Shown: positions 1-8,396 of the stretch, piece by piece | Numbering within the stretch: position 1 is the stretch's first letter | How the letters are laid out: each line of letters begins with the position of its first letter | Assembly: GCF_030812195.1 (NCBI RefSeq) | Contig: NZ_JAUSSF010000003.1 | Coordinates: forward strand, 930,001 to 994,000 | DNA: 64,000 bases | Source of the DNA: Chryseobacterium lathyri | GTDB lineage: Bacteria; Bacteroidota; Bacteroidia; Flavobacteriales; Weeksellaceae | Direction of reading: 5' to 3' | The notes under the pieces: model-generated | The model's database searches: none | Told to the model about the DNA's origin: nothing | What the model saw: the letters and a program-made list of their open reading frames with translations, nothing else | Made by a program: the position numbers and the translations under genes

Positions 1-394
1 TATTAAAAAAGTATTTATTTCAAGAAGATCACAGTATAGAAAATATAACGATCATGAAATTTTTGAAACAGCAAAAAAATATGGGTTTGAAAAGGTTTTC
101 TTTGAAGACCTTAACATTCACGAGCAAATATACCTGGTCAATAAGGCTGATTATATCATAGGGCCAACAGGAGCGGCATGGACCAACATCCTTTTTACAA
201 ATCCGGGAGCCAAAGGATTACTTTGGCTTAGTTCTGTTTGGGGGGATTTCGCTATTTTCTCTACATTGGCAAAAGAAATTGGCCTTGATTTACACTTTTA
301 TATTTATCCTCAAACAAGTAAAGATTTTCATGAAGATTATAGGTTGGATCCCGAAATTTTCTCAAATGAACTAAAACAACTTTTAAGCTTATGA
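1..394 (+). CDS. Glycosyltransferase family 61-like (DUF563), C-terminal part
   Basis: Open from the left edge in frame 2; about 130 residues remain. The motif GPTGAAWTNILF near residue 55 of the visible part matches the GP(H)GA..TN signature of DUF563/GT61 glycosyltransferases, followed by a Trp/Phe-rich stretch. It would add a sugar to a surface polysaccharide. Its stop codon overlaps the ATG of the next gene (ATGA, 391-394), so the two are translationally coupled. The N-terminal half and start lie outside the window. Confidence 0.75.
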   Translation, partial: IKKVFISRRSQYRKYNDHEIFETAKKYGFEKVFFEDLNIHEQIYLVNKADYIIGPTGAAWTNILFTNPGAKGLLWLSSVWGDFAIFSTLAKEIGLDLHFYIYPQTSKDFHEDYRLDPEIFSNELKQLLSL

Positions 395-846
395 TAAATA
401 TACATCCTACTGCAGAAGTGCTAAGCAAGTCTATTGGTGAAAATACAATGATATGGCAGTACTGCGTTGTGCTTCCCAATGCCGTAATAGGTGAAAATTG
501 TAATATCAACTATAATGTTTTCATAGAAAATAATGTTTATATTGGAAATAATGTTACTATAAAGCCGGGAGTACAAATATGGGATGGGATTTCTATTGAG
601 GATGATGTTTTTATTGGGCCCAATGTAACTTTCACCAATGATAAAAAGCCTGTATCAAAAAATAAAAATTTCACTTTACTAAAAACCATTGTCAAAAAGG
701 GAGCCTCTATTGGAGCAAATGCAACAATACTTCCGGGAATTACCATTCATGAGAATGCAGTAGTAGGGGCAGGAAGTGTTGTGACAAAAGATGTGCCTGC
801 CGGAGAAACATGGTTTGGAAATCCGGCAAAAAAACAAATCAAATGA
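391..846 (+). CDS. Left-handed beta-helix acyltransferase (sugar O/N-acetyltransferase)
   Basis: 151 residues made almost wholly of hexapeptide repeats (IGENCN, IGNNVT, IEDDVF, IGPNVT, VGAGSV), ending in the FGNPAKK motif typical of the WbbJ/FdtC-like sugar acetyltransferase family. It probably transfers an acetyl or other acyl group to an amino or hydroxy sugar nucleotide for O-antigen or capsule. The ATG lies inside the previous stop (4-base overlap), tying it to the upstream GT61 gene and to polysaccharide synthesis. The exact sugar cannot be told from the sequence. Confidence 0.85.
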   Translation: MINIHPTAEVLSKSIGENTMIWQYCVVLPNAVIGENCNINYNVFIENNVYIGNNVTIKPGVQIWDGISIEDDVFIGPNVTFTNDKKPVSKNKNFTLLKTIVKKGASIGANATILPGITIHENAVVGAGSVVTKDVPAGETWFGNPAKKQIK

Positions 847-952
847 AATGCTTGAAATAATCTAATGATAGCTACTCGTAGCTGGATTGTTTTATGATAA
901 TCAACCATGTGATTTTATAATCAGTTTGATAACAGAATTTTATTTTTGCAGT

Positions 953-1025
953 ATGAAAATTTGTTTAATCAGCTTCGATTTTTTGGCATTATGATGAATA
1001 CATAGTGCAGATAGGAAATATATGA
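953..1025 (+). pseudogene. Frameshifted N-terminal stub of a glycosyltransferase
   Basis: ATG at 953 reads MKICLISFDF, then a run of six T (979-984) shifts frame into WHYDEYIVQIGNI and a stop at 1023-1025. Removing one T joins them into one peptide that resembles the first strand and loop of GT4-type glycosyltransferases (MKICxISFDFWxYDxYIV). Nothing of the rest of the gene follows; the next gene starts at 1022. Family assignment is by pattern memory only. Confidence 0.5.
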
Positions 1026-2542
1026 CAAATATGGATTCGGTACCCAATTATAATAAAAATCAGATTTTCTCTTATGGAATATTACTTTTATCAGGTCTGT
1101 ATTTTGCCTTCATAAGTGCTTACTCTATCAATCAGGCTGATTTAGGGTTTCAGTTATCTGCAGTGGGAAGATTAAAAACAGGGCAGATTATTTATAAAGA
1201 CTACGATTTTATCCGTCCTTTTTTTGGGGTTATTTTTTGGGATTATCTGCTGAAGGTTATTCCGCTTCAGTTTGATTATTTAATTTTAATCTCTAGAATC
1301 CTTGTCATTATAGAGAGCTTTGTCATTTGTTCTGTCATCCAGAAGCTTATCTTTGATAAGAAGGATTTACAGACTACCGTATTTCTGGTATTATGTTTTC
1401 TTCACACCTTCCCTATCATGCCCTGGCATACTATAGATGGAATTTTCTTTGCCGTGCTTGCTTTGCTGTTTTATAAAGAAAAATGGTATCTGAGTTCACT
1501 TCTTTTTATTGCATTTGCTTCACTTACCAAGCAATCGTTTGCTATTTTCGGACTGGGCGCATCAGTCATTATCCTTTTTGATCTGTTTAAAAAATTTGTG
1601 ATTACAAAAAAAGATCTCTACCTCTTTATTCCTTCTTTTTTATTCTTAATTGCAGTACTGTTTCAGTATCGGATTATTGAAAATTTCAACTTATTTATAG
1701 AACAGGTTTTACAACCTGCGTCTCCATCTTATGTTTATGAGGGCTGTATAGCACCTTACTTTTCTTTTGAAAAAAAATTTCACACCATACTTTATATACT
1801 TTCATTAGCCCTTATCTATTTTATAAACATTAATAGAAAAGTATTTGAAATAGCATTGGTGGTTGTATTGCCTGTCTTTATCATATATCCTTTTTTTAAT
1901 GACGGGCAGTTTAAGGGGACTTATGTTTTGTATGTCATCTTATTTATCTTATTTCTCAAGTATGAACGGCAAAATAAATTTATATTTTTATTGCTGTTTC
2001 TAGGATGGTGCTCTTCCATATCCTGGGGATATAATACACCTGTTTTTTTTATTTTAATTCTTCTTTACAAGTTTATAGAAAAGCAAGACCGGTTTTTCCT
2101 GCTTTTATGGGGAATCGTATTAACCGTTTTTTCAATATACAGAGGCAAGTACCCTTATCATTCTGAGAGTCTTACATCTAAACATGTTTTTATTAAAAAT
2201 GCTCCGGCAGTTTCAGGATTGTTGGTTTCTGAAAAAGAATACTCTTATATCCTGGAGGCACAACAGATACATAAAACACATAAAGATGTTATATTCTTAC
2301 CTGCCTCTCCTCTTTTGGATATTATTAACGCAAGTTTTTTAAACCGTGCGTCATGGGAAATGGATGTGGAATATCCAAGCTGGAAATCCGATCTTCAAAA
2401 ATTAAAAACAAACACAATAGCAGTAGATAATAATCTCCTGCATTACTATAAAGAGGGCTTCTTTGTCAGTTCAATGACTCTTGAAATGATGAAACAAAAA
2501 AAAGCCATCAAAAAGACAAAATATTTTACCATTTTAAGGTAA
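1022..2542 (+). CDS. Polytopic membrane protein, GT-C glycosyltransferase-like
   Basis: 506 residues with roughly ten hydrophobic segments between residues 15 and 370 and a soluble C-terminal part of about 130 residues. The first periplasmic loop reads GRLKTGQIIYKDYDF followed by RPFFG, which resembles the first loop of GT-C enzymes (G..xYxD...P) using lipid-linked sugar donors. Neighbours are polysaccharide genes, so a sugar-transfer or flippase-like role is likely. The start ATG at 1022 overlaps the dead stub upstream; Met4 is an alternative. No specific family could be named with certainty. Confidence 0.7.
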   Translation: MTNMDSVPNYNKNQIFSYGILLLSGLYFAFISAYSINQADLGFQLSAVGRLKTGQIIYKDYDFIRPFFGVIFWDYLLKVIPLQFDYLILISRILVIIESFVICSVIQKLIFDKKDLQTTVFLVLCFLHTFPIMPWHTIDGIFFAVLALLFYKEKWYLSSLLFIAFASLTKQSFAIFGLGASVIILFDLFKKFVITKKDLYLFIPSFLFLIAVLFQYRIIENFNLFIEQVLQPASPSYVYEGCIAPYFSFEKKFHTILYILSLALIYFININRKVFEIALVVVLPVFIIYPFFNDGQFKGTYVLYVILFILFLKYERQNKFIFLLLFLGWCSSISWGYNTPVFFILILLYKFIEKQDRFFLLLWGIVLTVFSIYRGKYPYHSESLTSKHVFIKNAPAVSGLLVSEKEYSYILEAQQIHKTHKDVIFLPASPLLDIINASFLNRASWEMDVEYPSWKSDLQKLKTNTIAVDNNLLHYYKEGFFVSSMTLEMMKQKKAIKKTKYFTILR

Positions 2543-2579
2543 TTAAACTCATCCTATCTAAAATCAGTATCTTTAAACA

Positions 2580-3488
2580 ATGAATAACCCGTCGCTTGTA
2601 AGCCTCATCATCATCACCATGAACCATGAAAAGTTCATTGAGCAGGCATGCTTGTCCGCCATTTCACAGACCTACCCCAATTATGAAATTATTCTCTTGG
2701 ATAATGCTTCGAAAGACAGGACGTTTGAAAATGCAGAACAGGCCCTTTCAACCTTTGACAAGCATTACAAAATCATCAGAAATACTGAGAGCTTCGGCGT
2801 AGCAAAAAACCTTAACATTGCAGTTTCCCATGCTTCAGGAGAATACATTTCCATACTTTCGGGAGATGACTGGTTTACGGAAGATCATCTTTCAGAAAAA
2901 GTATCATATATTGAGAAAAATCCGGTAGACTTTATTCTTTCAGACGGTTATAAATATTATCAGTCTGAAGAGAAAATGACAGATGCCTATACTCCGAAAG
3001 AGAAAAAGCAGATCATAGACACCCTTGATAATTTTTTCCAGGAAAACGTTTCCGAAAACAAAACAGCCAATGTAGGAACATTTGTAAAAAGAGAGCTTCT
3101 CGTGAAATATCCGTTTGATGAAAACATCAATACTGAAGACTGGGATATGAATCTGAGACTGACTTCCAAAGGCTATAAAATTGGGTTTATCGACAAAAAG
3201 CTATTCTACTACAGAATCCTTTCTACCAGCCTTTCGAGAAACTGGAAGCTAATGAAAGATTCTTATGAAAAAGTGACCCATAAATACATTGATTACATAA
3301 AAGCAGATCAGGAGCTTTATAAAAAATACAGGCTTAAGCTTATTCATTTCAAGTACGAAATCCTTTTATCAGAAACAGATTCGGAATCTGAGAAAAAAAG
3401 GCTGCAAACGGAATGGAAAAAAGAAAAGTACAGAATTAAGTACAAAAATCCTGTCCTATTCTTTAAACTGCTGATGCTAAAAAAGTAA
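2580..3488 (+). CDS. Glycosyltransferase family 2
   Basis: 302 residues of GT-A fold: VSLIIITMNHEKFIEQACLS at residues 7-26, the donor-binding aspartate in LLDNASKDRT near 40, and the DxD-like SGDDWF near 95, followed by NTEDWDMNLRL near 183, the ED acceptor-side motif. It transfers a nucleotide-activated sugar, presumably to the surface glycan made by the preceding genes. It starts 37 bases after the membrane-protein gene and is followed by a hairpin terminator, so it closes the cluster. Confidence 0.88.
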   Translation: MNNPSLVSLIIITMNHEKFIEQACLSAISQTYPNYEIILLDNASKDRTFENAEQALSTFDKHYKIIRNTESFGVAKNLNIAVSHASGEYISILSGDDWFTEDHLSEKVSYIEKNPVDFILSDGYKYYQSEEKMTDAYTPKEKKQIIDTLDNFFQENVSENKTANVGTFVKRELLVKYPFDENINTEDWDMNLRLTSKGYKIGFIDKKLFYYRILSTSLSRNWKLMKDSYEKVTHKYIDYIKADQELYKKYRLKLIHFKYEILLSETDSESEKKRLQTEWKKEKYRIKYKNPVLFFKLLMLKK

Positions 3489-3496
3489 ATAAAAAA

Positions 3497-3526
3497 GATG
3501 GAGTGAATTTTCACTTCATCCTTTTT
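3497..3526 (+). terminator. Hairpin terminator after GT2 gene
   Basis: GATGGAGTGAA pairs with TTCACTTCATC with one mismatch, followed by CTTTTT. It ends the polysaccharide cluster. Confidence 0.65.
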
Positions 3527-3591
3527 ACTGTCTAAAACCAAAAAAACCAACAACGAAAGTGTAAATAATCCTTAAAACATATAATTTTAAG

Positions 3592-3600
3592 TAAATTTGC
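3592..3600 (+). promoter_or_regulatory. Bacteroidota -7 box for gltX
   Basis: TAAATTTGC matches the TAnnTTTG box read by the main Bacteroidota sigma factor, 19 bases before the gltX ATG. No clear -33 TTG was found. Confidence 0.55.
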
Positions 3601-3618
3601 ACCAAAATTTTTATTGAA

Positions 3619-5346
3619 ATGGAGAAAGTAAGAGTTCGTTTTGCTCCAAGTCCTACCGGACCTTTGCATTTGGGAGGCGTAAGAACCGCATTATATGATT
3701 ATCTTTTTGCCAAAAACCAGGGTGGTGAATTTGTCCTTCGAATCGAAGATACAGATACAGCCAGATATGTGGAAGGGGCTGAAGACTATATCGAAGAAGC
3801 TTTAGAGTGGTGCGGAATCATTCCTGATGAAAGCCCTAAGAAAGGAGGAAAATTTGCACCTTACAGACAATCTGAAAGAAGGGATATCTACGACAGATAT
3901 ACAGAGCAGATCCTGAAAACAGACTATGCCTACATCGCCTTTGATACGCCAGAAGAGCTGGATGCGATCCGTGCTGAATTCGAAGCGGAAGGAGATGTTT
4001 TCTCTTATGACAACAAGACCAGAAACCGACTGCGAAACAGTATTGCCCTTTCTGAAGAAGAAGTTCAGAAATTACTGGATGAAAAAACGCCTTATGTGGT
4101 AAGATTCAAAATGCCGGTTGACAGAACATTAAACCTTCACGATATCATCCGAGGAAATTCTTCTGTGAACACCAATACCCTGGACGATAAAGTTCTTGTA
4201 AAGAACGACGGAATGCCTACTTACCATTTTGCCAACATCATTGATGATCACGAAATGGAAATTTCCCACGTGATCCGTGGCGAAGAATGGCTGCCGTCTT
4301 TAGGGCTTCACACTTTATTATACGAAGCTATGGGTTGGGAAGCACCTCAGTTTGCCCACCTGTCTCTAATCCTGAAGCCTGATGTATCGACTTTAATTAA
4401 TAAAGATAATATTGACAGCATCACAAAATCTTTTGCAGAAGAATTTGTCCTGAAAAACAGCCAGTTTTCTTTTGATGAATCAGCAGAGCTTATTAAATTA
4501 TTCTTTGCAGAAGTAAAAAGCCCGAGATTTAAATCAATGCTGGGCGAAAATGATAAGGATAATCCATTAACAGCTTCTGTAAAACAGTTTTTAAAGAAAG
4601 GGCTATCCGGAAAATTAAGCAAAAGAGATGGTGATAAATTTGGATTCCCTGTATTCCCGCTGGACTTCAAAGACCCTTCCACGGGAGTTGTTTCCAAAGG
4701 ATACAGAGAAAACGAATATCTTCCTGATGCATTCATCAATATGGTAGCCCTGCTGGGCTGGACTCCTGCAGATGATAAAGAAATCCTGTCTCTGGAAGAA
4801 ATGAGCAAAGAATTTGATCTTCATAAAGTACATAAAGCCGGCGCCAGATTCAGTAAGGAAAAATCAGAATGGTTCAACCATCAGTATATCCAGATGAAGT
4901 CTGACGATGAACTTCTTCAGATACTAAAGAATACAGACCTTAACCTGTCCGGTGTTGCTGATGAAAAATTAGTAAAGATCATCGGTTTGATGAAAGAAAG
5001 AGCTACCTTCCCTAAAGATATTTACGAAAACGGAAAATTTTTCTTCGAAGCTCCGGTTTCCTATGATGAAAAAGCATCTAAAAAAGCCTGGAACGAAGAA
5101 ACTTCAGCTGTTTTAGAGGAGTTAGTCAAAAATCTTGCTACCACTGAATTTACTTCAGAAATCCTAAAGCAGGCAGTCCACGATTTCGCGGAAAACAAAG
5201 GCCTGGGGATGGGAAAAGTGATGATGCCGCTGCGTTTATCTTTAGTAGGAGAGCTGAAAGGCCCTGATGTTCCGGATATCATGGAACTGATTGGAAAAGA
5301 GGAAAGTATCTCCCGAATAAACAATGCTATCAATAATTTTAAATAG
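3619..5346 (+). CDS. gltX: Glutamate--tRNA ligase with unusual insertion
   Basis: Charges tRNA-Glu with glutamate in the cytoplasm. The class I synthetase signatures are present: HLGG (HIGH) at 17-20 in PSPTGPLHLGGVRTALY, and KLSKRD (KMSKS) at 332-337. At 575 residues it is about 70 longer than the usual 470-510. The extra length sits between LILKP (ending near residue 254) and GKLSKRDG (331), where most homologues have only two or three residues. The C-terminal anticodon-binding helical domain is complete. The start at 3619 follows a good promoter box. Confidence 0.97.
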   Translation: MEKVRVRFAPSPTGPLHLGGVRTALYDYLFAKNQGGEFVLRIEDTDTARYVEGAEDYIEEALEWCGIIPDESPKKGGKFAPYRQSERRDIYDRYTEQILKTDYAYIAFDTPEELDAIRAEFEAEGDVFSYDNKTRNRLRNSIALSEEEVQKLLDEKTPYVVRFKMPVDRTLNLHDIIRGNSSVNTNTLDDKVLVKNDGMPTYHFANIIDDHEMEISHVIRGEEWLPSLGLHTLLYEAMGWEAPQFAHLSLILKPDVSTLINKDNIDSITKSFAEEFVLKNSQFSFDESAELIKLFFAEVKSPRFKSMLGENDKDNPLTASVKQFLKKGLSGKLSKRDGDKFGFPVFPLDFKDPSTGVVSKGYRENEYLPDAFINMVALLGWTPADDKEILSLEEMSKEFDLHKVHKAGARFSKEKSEWFNHQYIQMKSDDELLQILKNTDLNLSGVADEKLVKIIGLMKERATFPKDIYENGKFFFEAPVSYDEKASKKAWNEETSAVLEELVKNLATTEFTSEILKQAVHDFAENKGLGMGKVMMPLRLSLVGELKGPDVPDIMELIGKEESISRINNAINNFK

Positions 5347-5363
5347 TTTTTCATAATTTTTCA

Positions 5364-5371
5364 TAAATTTG
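5364..5371 (+). promoter_or_regulatory. -7 box for accA
   Basis: TAAATTTG 23 bases before the accA ATG and just after the gltX stop, suggesting accA can be transcribed on its own. Confidence 0.5.
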
Positions 5372-5394
5372 AAAGATTTAATTTACTTCAAGAA

Positions 5395-6351
5395 ATGGAA
5401 TATTTAAGTTTCGAACTTCCTATAAAAGATCTGATGGATCAACTTCAGACTTGTTCTTTAGTAGGAGAAGAAAGTGGTGTTGATGTAAAATTAGCATGCA
5501 GCCAGATTGAGGATAAGATTTTGGAAAAGAAAAAAGAAATCTACGAAAATCTTACCCCTTGGCAGAGAGTACAACTATCCCGTCATCCTGATCGTCCCTA
5601 TACAATTGACTATATCAACGGAATGGTAGATAAAGGAAGTTTTCTGGAACTTCACGGAGACAGAAATTTCGCAGACGATCCCGCAATGATCGGCGGTTTG
5701 GCTACATTGGATGGTCAGAAAGTAATGATCATAGGAACCCAGAAAGGGAGAACAACCAAAGAAAGACAGTACAGAAGATTCGGAATGCCGAATCCTGAAG
5801 GATACAGAAAAGCTTTACGACTGATGAAGCTTGCTGAAAAATTCAAAATCCCTGTGGTAACTTTAGTAGATACACCGGGAGCTTATCCGGGACTAGAAGC
5901 TGAAGAAAGAGGACAGGGTGAAGCAATTGCCAGAAACATTTTCGAAATGGTTCAGCTTAAAACTCCAATTTTCACTTATATTATCGGTGAAGGAGCGAGT
6001 GGCGGAGCTTTGGGAATAGGTGTAGGAAATAAGGTATACATGCTTGAAAATACATGGTACACTGTAATTGCTCCGGAAAGCTGTTCTTCTATCTTATGGA
6101 GAAACTGGGATCACAAAGAAGATGCAGCCAATGCATTGAATCTTACTCCAAAAGATGCTTTAAGAGAAAAATTCATTGACGGTATTATTGAAGAACCCCT
6201 TGGTGGAGCTCAATATGATCCGGAAACAGCTTATCTGAATCTTAAACATTCGATTTTACAGAATATCAAAGCTTTTTCAAAATTCTCAGGACAGGAACTT
6301 GAAACCCAAAGGCAGGAGAAATTCATTGCGATGGGACAGTTTAAAGGATAA
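5395..6351 (+). CDS. accA: Acetyl-CoA carboxylase carboxyltransferase subunit alpha
   Basis: 318 residues, normal length for AccA, which with AccD moves the carboxyl group from biotin-AccB to acetyl-CoA, giving malonyl-CoA for fatty-acid synthesis. Crotonase-fold landmarks are visible: HGDRNFADDPAMIGG near 85-99, NPEGYRKALRLMKLAEKF near 135-152, VDTPGAYPGLEAEERGQGEA near 161-180 and IGEGASGGALGIG near 198-210. It starts 48 bases after gltX and ends at a perfect palindrome terminator. Confidence 0.98.
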   Translation: MEYLSFELPIKDLMDQLQTCSLVGEESGVDVKLACSQIEDKILEKKKEIYENLTPWQRVQLSRHPDRPYTIDYINGMVDKGSFLELHGDRNFADDPAMIGGLATLDGQKVMIIGTQKGRTTKERQYRRFGMPNPEGYRKALRLMKLAEKFKIPVVTLVDTPGAYPGLEAEERGQGEAIARNIFEMVQLKTPIFTYIIGEGASGGALGIGVGNKVYMLENTWYTVIAPESCSSILWRNWDHKEDAANALNLTPKDALREKFIDGIIEEPLGGAQYDPETAYLNLKHSILQNIKAFSKFSGQELETQRQEKFIAMGQFKG

Positions 6352-6357
6352 AAATAA

Positions 6358-6387
6358 AAAACGGTTAAGAAATTTCTTAACCGTTTT
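6358..6387. terminator. Bidirectional terminator between accA and the convergent gene
   Basis: Perfect 15-base inverted repeat (AAAACGGTTAAGAAA and its complement) flanked by A and T runs, so it can stop transcription from both sides. Confidence 0.8.
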
Positions 6388-6414
6388 GTTTATAGCTTAG
6401 TTTCTTTTTACTTA

Positions 6415-7170
6415 TTAATCAGCTACATTGAGGGCAATTTCAATATCCTGGGTTACCTTTTTGATCGAAGAATATTTTGCATCGCACACCATCGTAGTCA
6501 GTACATATTCACCTTTATCTATCAGAATAAAATTCTGTCCTTTTGCCGGAACCGTTAAATTATAATATTTCTTTCCGCTTATCTTTACGATCAGGTTACA
6601 GCTTGACCTGTTCTTGATGTTGATATAAGCCTCATTCTTATTCATATCATTATTAAAAATGTGGGTAAGCATTGCTGCCGTTTTTTTATGGGCTTCACTA
6701 GGTTCTGATTTGGCAACTCCGGCAGTTTTGGCGGAACTCATGGAACCAACGCTTGCCAGTCTCTCTTCTTTCAAAGCCTTTATAGCATCATTTACCTTAT
6801 CCGTGTTCTTATTTTCAGCAGATGTTTTATTGGCCGCTATCACTTTACCGCTGTTAAGTTCATTATTCTGAACAATTTTTTCTATTTTCTCTTTGCTGAT
6901 TGGTTTAATGGTAGGTTTGGCTTCAGGGGAATTATCAGCCATAATCATATCAATAAGTTTTCTTTTAAAATAATCTGTTTTGGCATGCCCAGGATTCTGT
7001 TTCAGAAAACCGGCGATTACCCGGGCCTCTTTTGAAGCTTCAGCATCCTGTTCTGTATAGATGATTACCGTTTCTTTTTCCACCACAGCTTTGGATTTCG
7101 ATTTCTTCTTTTTTTGTGAGAAACCTAAGGTGAAAATGCATAGAAATATAAGTAGAAAGATTTTTTTCAT
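6415..7170 (-). CDS. Secreted two-cysteine protein (DUF6759-like), copy 1
   Basis: 251 residues with a signal peptide (MKKIFLLIFLCIFTLGFSQ), then a Lys/Ser-rich stretch and a charged middle. The last 85 residues carry SSCNLIVKISGKKYYNL, VPAKGQNFILIDKGEY and VCDAKYSSIKK, a block shared with three other genes here (18883, 20453 and 21159). Two conserved cysteines suggest a disulfide outside the cytoplasm. I believe the domain is the one named DUF6759, but this is from memory. Function unknown. It lies convergent with accA and divergent from tsf. Confidence 0.8.
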   Translation of the reverse strand: MKKIFLLIFLCIFTLGFSQKKKKSKSKAVVEKETVIIYTEQDAEASKEARVIAGFLKQNPGHAKTDYFKRKLIDMIMADNSPEAKPTIKPISKEKIEKIVQNNELNSGKVIAANKTSAENKNTDKVNDAIKALKEERLASVGSMSSAKTAGVAKSEPSEAHKKTAAMLTHIFNNDMNKNEAYINIKNRSSCNLIVKISGKKYYNLTVPAKGQNFILIDKGEYVLTTMVCDAKYSSIKKVTQDIEIALNVAD

Positions 7171-7245
7171 TAATCAAGTCTTTAAAATAGTATTAAATAT
7201 ATCAATAACGTGAAAAGTCATTTTTTAGTTTATCATTAAAATCAT

Positions 7246-7254
7246 TATCTTTGC
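7246..7254 (+). promoter_or_regulatory. -7 box for tsf
   Basis: TATCTTTGC, a match to TAnnTTTG, about 60 bases upstream of tsf. tsf therefore has its own promoter here. Confidence 0.6.
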
Positions 7255-7314
7255 ACTGCTTTAAAATTAAGCTAAAAATTAATACTAATCTTAAATAAAA
7301 AAATAATAGATATT

Positions 7315-8142
7315 ATGTCTTATACACCAGTTGCTGCAGACGTAGCGAAATTAAGAAACCAAACAGGTGCAGGTATGATGGACTGCAAGAAAGCTCTAGT
7401 TGAAGCAGAAGGAGACTTCGAAAAAGCAGTAGATATCCTTAGAAAAAAAGGACAGAAAGTAGCTGCAAACAGAGCTGACAGAGAATCTTCTGAAGGTGCG
7501 GTAATCGCTAGAGTAAACGAGGACAACACTTTAGGTGTGGTAATCTCTTTAAACTGCGAAACTGACTTCGTTGCAAAAAATGAAGCTTTCATCGAGCTGG
7601 CTTACGAATTTGCTGAAATGGCAATCTTCGCGGCTACTAAAGAAGAGCTTTTAGCTACAGACTTCCACGGAATGACTGTTGCTGAGAAATTAATTGAGCA
7701 AACAGGTGTTATCGGTGAGAAGATCGAGATCGGAGCTTTTGAAAGAATCGAAGGACCATTCTTAGGAGCTTACATCCACGCTGGAAACAAAATTGCTGCT
7801 ATCACTTCTCTTTCTGCAAAGGTAGACGGAGCTGACGAGGTTGCTAAATCTGTTTCTATGCAGGTTGCTGCGATGAACCCTATCGCTTTGGATGAAACCA
7901 GAGTGTCTCAAGAGACAATCGATAAAGAATTAGAAATCGAAAGAGAACTTCTTGTAAAAGAAGGTAAGCCGGAGAACATCATCGACAATATCCTTAAAGG
8001 TAAAATGCAGAAATTCTACAAAGACAACACATTGGTACACCAGTCTTTCATTAAAGACGGAAGTATTTCTGTTGCTGACTATGTAAAATCTGTAAACGGA
8101 GATCTTAAAGTAACAGGATTTGTAAGAGTAAGCTTAACTTAA
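7315..8142 (+). CDS. tsf: Elongation factor Ts
   Basis: 275 residues. EF-Ts is the guanine-nucleotide exchange factor of EF-Tu. The N-terminal UBA-like domain and the signature TGAGMMDCKKALVEAEGD lie at residues 17-34; the core motif LNCETDFVAKNEAF lies near 79-92. In flavobacteria tsf often directly follows rpsB, but here rpsB is 14 kb away on the other strand, and tsf has its own promoter and terminator. Confidence 0.98.
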   Translation: MSYTPVAADVAKLRNQTGAGMMDCKKALVEAEGDFEKAVDILRKKGQKVAANRADRESSEGAVIARVNEDNTLGVVISLNCETDFVAKNEAFIELAYEFAEMAIFAATKEELLATDFHGMTVAEKLIEQTGVIGEKIEIGAFERIEGPFLGAYIHAGNKIAAITSLSAKVDGADEVAKSVSMQVAAMNPIALDETRVSQETIDKELEIERELLVKEGKPENIIDNILKGKMQKFYKDNTLVHQSFIKDGSISVADYVKSVNGDLKVTGFVRVSLT

Positions 8143-8160
8143 TTATCTTTCAAATAAAAT

Positions 8161-8193
8161 AAAAAATCCCGGTGAATTTCACCGGGATTTTTT
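8161..8193 (+). terminator. tsf terminator
   Basis: AATCCCGGTGAA and TTCACCGGGATT form a 12-bp stem followed by a T run. Confidence 0.85.
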
Positions 8194-8201
8194 ATATATG
8201 T

Positions 8202-8278
8202 GCTCTGCCAGATCAAGCTGGTAAGAACTTCTTATCAGTAGATGATCACCTGGACAGAGCCTGATACAAGATTACCAG
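8202..8278. repeat. Nested inverted repeats between tsf and the first giant gene
   Basis: Outer arms GCTCTGCCAG (8202-8211) and CTGGACAGAGC (8250-8260) pair with one bulged A. Inner arms CTGGTAAG (8218-8225) and CTTATCAG (8231-8238) form a second stem. CTGGTAA can also pair with TTACCAG at 8272-8278, so two exclusive folds exist. No gene fits in the 254-base gap. Confidence 0.5.
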
Positions 8279-8366
8279 TTTCATATTCCTGATGGCTTTT
8301 AATTAAAAATCGTGATTAATTTTTAACTTTTGTTATATTTATTTAACACTATTTCAAATATTATTT

Positions 8367-8374
8367 TAAATTTG
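8367..8374 (+). promoter_or_regulatory. -7 box for giant secreted protein 1
   Basis: TAAATTTG 22 bases before the ATG at 8397. Confidence 0.55.
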
Positions 8375-8396
8375 TAGAAATCCTAATTCCACACAC

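Noticed and set aside
4347..4808. Long antisense open frame opposite gltX
   Set aside because: Shadow of a conserved gene, no homology-like pattern, low-complexity Ser/Leu composition.
8202..8280. tRNA-like appearance (CAGAGC/GCTCTG resembling a D-arm)
   Set aside because: No acceptor stem, anticodon arm or T-arm sequence in the correct order on either strand.
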